Shown here piece after piece: positions 6,234 to 10,157 of a stretch of DNA of 10,157 bases. Source of the stretch: DASQDT01 sp036380435. Lineage in GTDB: Bacteria > Acidobacteriota > Blastocatellia > Pyrinomonadales > Pyrinomonadaceae. The translations under genes and the position numbers were made by a program. The stretch spans positions 1 through 10,157 of the forward strand of contig DASVES010000266.1 of assembly GCA_036380435.1 (NCBI GenBank). Direction: 5' to 3'. Within the stretch, counting starts at the first letter, position 1. Each line of letters starts with the position of its first letter. The notes beneath the pieces are model-generated. The model saw only the letters and a program-made list of their open reading frames with translations. It had not been told where the DNA came from and ran no database searches.

Positions 6234-6578
6234 ATGTCCGACACCGCACCGCGTCGCGGCCCAGAGGTTGAGCCGCAAGAGATCATGCAGGATGGCGACC
6301 GGCAGTTGCGCGTCACCTGGGCCGACGGCCGCGCCTGCCTCTACGGGGCGGCCGCGTTGCGCCGCGCGTGCCCCTGCGCGCAATGCGTCAACGAGTGGAC
6401 GGGCGAGCGCGTGCTCGCGCCCGAAGCGGTCTCCGACGACCTCGAAATCTCCGACCTCCAGCTCGTCGGGCGCTACGCGCTCAACTTCCGCTGGAGCGAC
6501 GGCCACGAGACCGGCATCTACAGCTTCCGCTACCTGCGCGAGTTGTGCGAACAGAGCAAAGAGATAAGTGATGAGTGA
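6234..6578 (+). CDS. DUF971 protein (gamma-butyrobetaine hydroxylase-like N-terminal domain)
   Basis: A 114-residue stand-alone DUF971/GBBH-like N-terminal domain. Conserved marks are LRVTWADGRACLYGAAALR (25-43), the metal-binding-like RRACPCAQC (43-51; Cys46, Cys48, Cys51), WSDGHETGIYSF (87-98; His91) and LRELC (101-105). Such domains bind zinc in gamma-butyrobetaine dioxygenases, and are fused to Mrp/HCF101-type iron-sulfur carrier ATPases in plants, hence a suspected link to Fe-S handling; the free bacterial form has no settled role. ATG 6234 stands 11 bases after hairpin B and has no Shine-Dalgarno sequence. The last residues (ISDE) and the stop TGA come from the first heptads of hairpin C, so the native protein probably ended near EQSK. 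Confidence 0.85.
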   Translation: MSDTAPRRGPEVEPQEIMQDGDRQLRVTWADGRACLYGAAALRRACPCAQCVNEWTGERVLAPEAVSDDLEISDLQLVGRYALNFRWSDGHETGIYSFRYLRELCEQSKEISDE

Positions 6579-6650
6579 TAAGTGATAAGTGATAAGAGAA
6601 AACAACCGTCATTCTCTTTCTTATCACTCATCACTTATCACTCATCACTT
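6566..6650. repeat. Heptad-repeat hairpin C (7-mer AGTGATA/AGTGATG)
   Basis: The left arm 6566-6600 is tandem AGTGATG/AGTGATA units. The right arm 6612-6650 is its reverse complement with one G/A difference and a four-base indel, around an 11-base loop. The left arm contains the stop codon of the DUF971 gene (6576-6578); the right arm ends seven bases before the ATG of the response regulator. Confidence 0.9.
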
Positions 6651-6657
6651 CAAACCT

Positions 6658-7020
6658 ATGCCCAAGAAAATTCTGATAGTCGAAGACGACGACGTTGAGC
6701 GCGAGTTGGTGCGGATGACTCTGGAGCGCCAGGGCTACGCGGTCGAGACGGCCGAGGACGGCATCAGTGGCTACGAGCTGGCCGTGAGCTACCGCCCCGA
6801 CCTCATCGTCGCCGACCTCCAGATGCCCGCGGCCGACGGCGTACACCTCGTCCGCCGCGTGCGCGACACCGCCGAGATCGCCGCCACCCCCGTCGTCATC
6901 GTCTCCGGCATGGGCTTCGGCGAGGCCGCCTACACGCTCACGCTAGGGGCCGACGCCTACGTTCCGAAGCCGCTCGACCCGGAGTCGCTCATCGAGACCG
7001 TTCGCCGGCTTTTGTCCTGA
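6658..7020 (+). CDS. Single-domain response regulator (CheY-like receiver)
   Basis: A 120-residue stand-alone receiver domain. The acidic pocket is Glu9-Asp10-Asp11 (VEDDD), the phosphate acceptor Asp53 (VADLQMP), the switch hydroxyl Ser83 (VIVSG), and Lys104 follows in YVPKP with Tyr101 at the switch aromatic position. All residues needed for phosphorylation are present and there is no output domain, so it should act by protein-protein contact, downstream of an unlinked histidine kinase. I start it at ATG 6658 (MPKKILIVEDD); the frame is open from 6589, but that extension is translated hairpin C. No ribosome-binding sequence precedes 6658. No kinase gene is nearby. Confidence 0.93.
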   Translation: MPKKILIVEDDDVERELVRMTLERQGYAVETAEDGISGYELAVSYRPDLIVADLQMPAADGVHLVRRVRDTAEIAATPVVIVSGMGFGEAAYTLTLGADAYVPKPLDPESLIETVRRLLS

Positions 7021-7041
7021 GGGGCGCTTATCGGCGATAAT
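7012..7041 (+). promoter_or_regulatory. Candidate promoter with palindrome over the -10
   Basis: TTGTCC (7012-7017) and GATAAT (7036-7041) are spaced by 18 bases, a plausible sigma70 promoter for the transporter gene at 7086. The 13-base dyad TTATCGGCGATAA (7028-7040) overlaps the -10 and could be an operator, or simply a small hairpin. The -35 lies within the end of the response regulator gene. Confidence 0.35.
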
Positions 7042-7085
7042 GCCGGCGCGGGCAAATTAAGGAGTCGGAGCAAGGGGGAAGAGAA

Positions 7086-7346
7086 GTGACGGAGGCCGTC
7101 GGCTGGGCAAGCTCCTGCATCCTCGTCCTGACGATAGCGAAGCAGGTCTACAAGCAGTGGAAGGAGGGGTCGAGCGAAGGCGTCTCGCGTTGGCTCTTCA
7201 TCGGGCAGATGGCCGCCTCGCTCGGCTTCACGATCTACAGTTGGCTCGTCGGAAACTGGGTCTTCGTCGTCACCAACGCCGTGATGCTCCTGAGCGGCAT
7301 CGCCGGACTGCTCATCGTCCTCCACCACCGCCGGCGGGAGGCGTGA
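7086..7346 (+). CDS. SemiSWEET-like PQ-loop membrane protein
   Basis: An 86-residue protein with three membrane helices (about 5-20, 36-54 and 58-79) and a basic C-terminus, the size and layout of a SemiSWEET (MtN3/saliva half unit), which works as a dimer to let sugars pass down a gradient. The loop after helix 1 reads AKQVYKQWKEGSSEGVS, the PQ-loop pattern with the canonical proline replaced by lysine (Lys19-Gln20). That change at the hinge could alter transport or mark a subfamily. The GTG start at 7086 is supported by AGGGGGAA (7073-7080). Substrate unknown. Heptad hairpin D begins directly after the stop. Confidence 0.75.
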   Translation: MTEAVGWASSCILVLTIAKQVYKQWKEGSSEGVSRWLFIGQMAASLGFTIYSWLVGNWVFVVTNAVMLLSGIAGLLIVLHHRRREA

Positions 7347-7347
7347 A

Positions 7348-7471
7348 GGCTGTTAGCGATTAGCTGTTAGCTGTTAGCCAGAGGCAGGAGCCAAAGGCTG
7401 GCCATTGTTGATAAGTAAAACTTCGATTTGCTCTCTGCTGGCTGAAAGCTAACAGCTAATCGCTAACAGCC
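7348..7471. repeat. Heptad-repeat hairpin D (7-mer GCTGTTA/GCGATTA)
   Basis: The left arm GGCTGTTAGCGATTAGCTGT and on (7348-7372) pairs perfectly over 25 bases with 7447-7471. A further nine pairs with two mismatches follow inwards. The units are GCTGTTA and GCGATTA, again seven bases. The loop holds GGAGCCAAAGG (7387-7397), sharing the word GGAGCCAAA with hairpin B. It begins one base after the transporter stop and ends 23 bases before the zinc-ribbon gene. Confidence 0.88.
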
Positions 7472-7494
7472 ACCAGACCACGGACAATCTTTTT

Positions 7495-7761
7495 ATGAAC
7501 GAACGCGATTTCTTCGACGAACGGCAGGAGACGAAGCCCGCCAACTATAGCTGCCCACACTGCCGCGAGCGCGACGACTACGAGGTGCGCTGGCTCCGGC
7601 GCACGCGCAAGCATCAGCCGCCGCGCGGGGCCAACGAGATGGATCGCGCGCGCTTCCAGAAGTCGCGCGACTACATGGTGCGCGTCGATGACCAGCTCGT
7701 GTGCAAGCGTTGCCGCCGCCGCTTCGACATCCCGAACATGCAGACCGTCGTCTTCATCTAA
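7495..7761 (+). CDS. Small zinc-ribbon protein of unknown function
   Basis: An 88-residue, very basic and acidic protein with two CxxC pairs, CPHC (20-23) and CKRC (70-73), spaced as a zinc ribbon with a long charged insert between the knuckles (WLRRTRKHQPPRGANEMDRARFQKSRDYMVRVDD region). Zinc ribbons of this kind bind nucleic acid or proteins, but I cannot name the family. The end (FDIPNMQTVVF) is a typical last strand of a ribbon. ATG 7495 follows a T-run and lacks a ribosome-binding sequence, as do the two other genes that follow a heptad hairpin. Its composition fits its neighbours, so I take it as native. Confidence 0.7.
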   Translation: MNERDFFDERQETKPANYSCPHCRERDDYEVRWLRRTRKHQPPRGANEMDRARFQKSRDYMVRVDDQLVCKRCRRRFDIPNMQTVVFI

Positions 7762-7825
7762 GGCGGCGCGTGCGCGTGCGTCTTGTCTGATTAACAAACG
7801 AACGCTAAAGGAGAATCATCCCGCC

Positions 7826-8056
7826 ATGGACGAACTCATCAAACAGGTGGCCGAGCGCACAGGAATCGGTGAGGACAAGGCGCGGACGGCCGTGGACACG
7901 GTCGTCGGCTTTCTGAAGGAGCGTCTGCCGGCGCCCATCGCCGGGCAGCTCGACAACGTCATCGGCGGCGGCGGCGCTGCCAGCGGCGGCGGGATTGCCG
8001 ATCAGGCCGGCGACGTGCTCGGGAGTCTGGGCGGAATGTTCGGCAAGAAAGACTAA
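7826..8056 (+). CDS. Small helical, glycine-rich-tail protein (DUF2267-like?)
   Basis: A 76-residue protein. The first half (MDELIKQVAERTGIGEDKAR..VDTVVGFLKERLPAPIAGQL) is two or three helices of the type seen in DUF2267-like small proteins, with LPAPIAGQL resembling their LP..lA.QL motif. The second half is Gly/Ala-rich (GGGGAASGGG) and ends with LGSLGGMFGKKD. The frame is open further upstream, but ATG 7826 is preceded by AAAGGAGA (7807-7814) and opens the protein-like part. The gene is closed by the terminator at 8089-8133. Family assignment is tentative and the function unknown. Confidence 0.65.
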   Translation: MDELIKQVAERTGIGEDKARTAVDTVVGFLKERLPAPIAGQLDNVIGGGGAASGGGIADQAGDVLGSLGGMFGKKD

Positions 8057-8088
8057 GGGCCGCGACCCCCGACGGGCGCGTGAATCTG

Positions 8089-8133
8089 AAGCGGGCGGGC
8101 TGCCAGAGACGGTAGCCGGCCCGCTTTCTCTTT
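8089..8133 (+). terminator. Rho-independent terminator
   Basis: AAGCGGGCGGGCTGCC (8089-8104), loop AGAGAC, then GGTAGCCGGCCCGCTT (8111-8126) form a 16-pair stem with one mismatch and one G-U pair, followed by the T-rich TTTCTCTTT. It ends transcription after the small helical protein. A second small dyad GTGGGAACCCAC (8134-8145) follows at once. Confidence 0.85.
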
Positions 8134-8231
8134 GTGGGAACCCACAGCCCCGTGGGGCGGCTCGCAACCCGTCGCGACGTTGGCCCGCTCGTATCGACAT
8201 TCAGTGCGCGGGTCTACCATCGTCTCGGTTC

Positions 8232-8248
8232 GACAGGATTTCCCTGTC
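8232..8248 (+). other. Hairpin just upstream of a ribosome-binding site
   Basis: GACAGG (8232-8237) and CCTGTC (8243-8248) pair around ATTTC. The ribosome-binding sequence GGGAG (8251-8255) of the propeller gene begins two bases later. It may shape the leader or be a small operator. No clear promoter is visible in 8134-8231. Confidence 0.35.
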
Positions 8249-8264
8249 ACGGGAGAAAACAAAA

Positions 8265-9788
8265 ATGCTCTGGACAATGCGACTCGTCATCTTCGTCTTC
8301 GCGCTCGTCTTCGGCGCCGGCTGCTGGTACGTCTTCGCGCAGACGCCGTCCGCGCAGACGACCAACACGAACGTCAACGGCAACATGAACGCCAACAACG
8401 CCAGCGCGGAAGACGCCGCCGCCGACTGGACGCCCGTCCCAACGAACACGAACAATTTGCCCGACGACCAGAGCGCGGAGGCGCACGAGGAAGAGGCGGC
8501 GCCCGCGCTCGAATGGGCCGAGCCGAATCCGGCTTACGGACACGTCGTCGCGCCGCGCGTCACGCTGCGGAGCGAGTCGAACGCATCGTCCAACATCATC
8601 GCCACGCTCGACGTGGTTGAGAACGAGTCGGTCGAGATCATGGACTCGACGCGCGACTTCCTGCGTGTGAAGTTTCCCGCCAACACGGAAATGGAGGGCG
8701 GGACGCGGCAGCAGGATTATGACGGTTGGGTCGAGTGGGGCGCGGTCGTGCCGTACACAAACGCGCTCGTCGTCGAGACGGAGAGCGGCGAAGTGATCGG
8801 TCGTGTGGCGCTCGACTACGGAATCTCCACCGCGGCCTTCTCGCCTGACGGCTCGCGCGCCGTGTTCTACGGCGCGTCGGGTGGGGATGGTCATGGCGAG
8901 TCTCAGTCCCTGGCCTACGAGTTCGACACGGAGAGTTACAAAATCCTGCGAACCCTCAAGACCTCGACCAGCGGCGGCTTCGCCTCCATTCTTTACGACG
9001 ACGGCGGCGACCTTCGCCCACTTCTCCAGACACACCTCACGAGCGGCGACAGCATGCGGAAGATGCTGCAACCCTTCCGCGTCAAAGGCGATCTGTTCGA
9101 GCGCTCCGGCGACACGATACGCCCCGGCGCCGACGGCCCGCTCCTGTTCTCGCGCGACGGCGCGACCGGCTTCGACATCCACAGTGCTGACGAAGCGCCC
9201 GGCGCGATCAGCGTTGATGTCATCGACGTGAAGAGTTTCACCGTCCGCAACAGCTTCCCGGTCGAGGGCACGGCCAGCGAACCGTGGTCTTACGAATATG
9301 CCGTTAGCCCCGATGGCGCGGAGTTCTTCTACAGGGAGAGCGAGGGAAGCATCCGGGTCGTCGATACGCGAACGGGCCTGCGCGTGCGCGAGACAAGGCC
9401 GCGCGTGGCGGAGGACTTCCGCGGCTACCTCGCCAACGACAGCGTCGTGGGCGACTCGCTGCTCATCAGGTATTGGCAGGAGAGCGAAAGCGAAGAGGGC
9501 GGGGAGTTACGCTCCTTCTGGCTGAAGGCCGACGGCGAGACGACGCCCGCCGAGCGAGGCATCAACAACGTCGTCGAGGCGGGCGGCGCGCTCTACGCCG
9601 TCAACGACGCGGGCACGCGCCTGTTCAAACTCGACGCCGACGGCCGCATCACGGAGCGACTCAAGATTGCCCGCCCCGAGTTGAAGCACCGGCCGAAGGG
9701 GTCGGAAGAACACACCATCATGGGCCTCTACGCCAGCCCCGACGGCAAGCACATCGTCATCTTCTTTGGGATACCGGACGGCTGCTGA
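8265..9788 (+). CDS. Exported SH3b and beta-propeller protein
   Basis: A 507-residue protein. The first 25 residues are a signal peptide or anchor (LVIFVFALVFGAGCWYVFAQ), with either a VFA|Q cleavage or a non-standard lipobox at Cys20. A disordered Asn/Thr then Glu/Ala-rich linker follows (about 26-80). Next comes an SH3b-like domain (about 86-165: APRVTLRSESNASSNIIATL, then DGWVEWGAVVPY), often a cell-wall or protein-binding module. From about 170 to the end are WD40/TolB-like propeller blades, marked by AAFSPDGSRAVFYG, YAVSPDGAEFFYRESEG and GLYASPDGKHIVIFF. No catalytic motif is seen; binding or sensing outside the membrane is likely. The frame opens earlier, but ATG 8265 has GGGAG at nine bases and starts the signal peptide. 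A terminator upstream makes this a separate transcript. Confidence 0.8.
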   Translation: MLWTMRLVIFVFALVFGAGCWYVFAQTPSAQTTNTNVNGNMNANNASAEDAAADWTPVPTNTNNLPDDQSAEAHEEEAAPALEWAEPNPAYGHVVAPRVTLRSESNASSNIIATLDVVENESVEIMDSTRDFLRVKFPANTEMEGGTRQQDYDGWVEWGAVVPYTNALVVETESGEVIGRVALDYGISTAAFSPDGSRAVFYGASGGDGHGESQSLAYEFDTESYKILRTLKTSTSGGFASILYDDGGDLRPLLQTHLTSGDSMRKMLQPFRVKGDLFERSGDTIRPGADGPLLFSRDGATGFDIHSADEAPGAISVDVIDVKSFTVRNSFPVEGTASEPWSYEYAVSPDGAEFFYRESEGSIRVVDTRTGLRVRETRPRVAEDFRGYLANDSVVGDSLLIRYWQESESEEGGELRSFWLKADGETTPAERGINNVVEAGGALYAVNDAGTRLFKLDADGRITERLKIARPELKHRPKGSEEHTIMGLYASPDGKHIVIFFGIPDGC

Positions 9789-9795
9789 TGAAGTT

Positions 9796-9830
9796 GGGGA
9801 AAGGGGAAGGGGTAAAGGGGAAAGGGAGGG
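9796..9830 (+). repeat. G-rich heptad array E, G-quadruplex candidate
   Basis: Five tandem heptads follow the propeller gene: GGGGAAA, GGGGAAG, GGGTAAA, GGGGAAA, GGGAGGG. Period 7 is the same as in hairpins A-D, but no clear second arm exists; CTCCTCCTTTTCC near 9869-9881 is only a partial complement. G-runs of three or four separated by three or four bases meet the usual G-quadruplex pattern on the plus strand. Confidence 0.75.
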
Positions 9831-9839
9831 AGCCACGAG

Positions 9840-10157
9840 TCACCTGGGTTTATCAGGTTTCTTTTCGCGCTCCTCCTTTTCCTTAATCGCTTTGATTTGA
9901 TTTGAGAGTTGGCGGCTTAGGGAGGAAACAAATTCTCGTAATTCGTCGTGTTTAGATTGACCGAGATAGCCGACCTCTAACGCCACCCGCAGGAGACTTC
10001 GCACTTCACCGGCAGACCCTTTAGCGATATTGAGGAACAACAAGTATTCTTTGCGCGAAGACCGCTCAAAGCCCTCGGCGATGTTAGTCGGAATCGAGAC
10101 TGCGGCACGTCGAATCTGATCGCGCAAACCAAAATCTCTGCTGAAAGCGCCGGCGCT
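9840..10157 (-). CDS. Four-helix-bundle protein, S23/IVP family (5' end outside window)
   Basis: The family is identified by FGLRDQIRRAAVSIPTNIAEG.., RSSRKEYLLFL.IAKGSAGEVRS and LLRVALEVGYL, the conserved helix 2-3 core of the TIGR02436/S23 four-helix-bundle proteins, first described as products of 23S rRNA intervening sequences and also related to the Avd accessory protein of diversity-generating retroelements. The frame is open to the window edge, so the first helix and the start codon lie beyond 10157; a TTG at 10127 is not the true start. The tail (EKEEREKKPDKPR) is charged. No rRNA and no reverse transcriptase are near, so this is a free-standing copy, common in several phyla; its role is unknown. 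Confidence 0.85.
   Translation of the reverse strand, partial: SAGAFSRDFGLRDQIRRAAVSIPTNIAEGFERSSRKEYLLFLNIAKGSAGEVRSLLRVALEVGYLGQSKHDELREFVSSLSRQLSNQIKAIKEKEEREKKPDKPR

Noticed and set aside
6589..6657. N-terminal extension of the response regulator (23 residues)
   Set aside because: These residues are translated hairpin C (Ser/His-rich repeats). The conserved receiver begins at MPKKILIVEDD, position 6658.
5324..7471. Inverted repeats as MITEs or IS ends
   Set aside because: The four elements share no sequence, have no consistent terminal motif or target-site duplication that I can see, and consist of tandem 7-mers, which does not fit a transposon family.
7995..8264. Upstream extension of the propeller protein by 90 residues
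   Set aside because: It would run through the previous gene's end and an intrinsic terminator; the signal peptide and ribosome site mark 8265 as the start.
8247..9182. 311-residue minus-strand open frame opposite the propeller gene
   Set aside because: It is antisense to a gene with clear signal peptide and SPDG blades. Its composition (Arg/Val/Asp-rich, no recognisable motif) is what high-GC antisense frames give, and it has no ribosome site.
9840..10157. Avd of a diversity-generating retroelement
   Set aside because: The fold family is shared, but no reverse transcriptase, template repeat or variable repeat is visible in the window; a free-standing S23 protein is the simpler reading.
9840..10157. 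23S rRNA intervening sequence
   Set aside because: No rRNA sequence flanks the gene on the visible side.

Overview
The window looks like chromosomal DNA of a high-GC, soil-type bacterium. I lean towards Acidobacteriota (Blastocatellia/Pyrinomonadales type). That is inference: a YtxJ-type bacillithiol protein, small lineage-restricted proteins I associate with that group, and heptamer-repeat hairpins between genes. No rRNA, tRNA, CRISPR array, transposase or integrase is visible.

Left part (1 to about 4690). Five plus-strand genes of unrelated function follow one another: a YdjM/DUF457-like membrane protein, a membrane-anchored class-C-type serine hydrolase, an exported metallo-beta-lactamase-fold hydrolase, an exported protein of unknown function and a GNAT acetyltransferase. 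Two spacers (681-783 and 3836-3944) read as integron attC recombination sites, with R''/L'' and L'/R' boxes, self-complementary arms and an extra base in L''. I read this part as a stretch of integron gene cassettes whose integrase would lie left of the window. Its codon use is less G/C-biased at third positions than the genes to the right.

Middle (4695-5758). A convergent minus-strand gene of unknown function is followed by a 485-base region of debris: a perfect heptad hairpin, the last residues of a GGDEF diguanylate cyclase on the minus strand and, touching it, the last residues of a CHAT protease on the plus strand. A sigma70-like promoter and three direct repeats come next and lead into the right part.

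Right part (5759-9788, all plus strand). The order is YtxJ-like bacilliredoxin, DUF971 protein, single-domain response regulator, SemiSWEET-like transporter, a small zinc-ribbon protein, a small glycine-rich protein closed by a clear intrinsic terminator, and an exported SH3b plus beta-propeller protein. A minus-strand four-helix-bundle (S23/IVP) gene is cut by the right edge.

The most striking non-gene structure is a set of 7-base tandem repeats in the spacers. At least four form long inverted repeats (5324-5394, 6095-6222, 6566-6650, 7348-7471), each built from a different 7-mer, and a fifth array (9796-9830) is a one-sided G-rich array. Some supply the 3' end of one reading frame and end just before the next start codon, where no Shine-Dalgarno sequence is visible.
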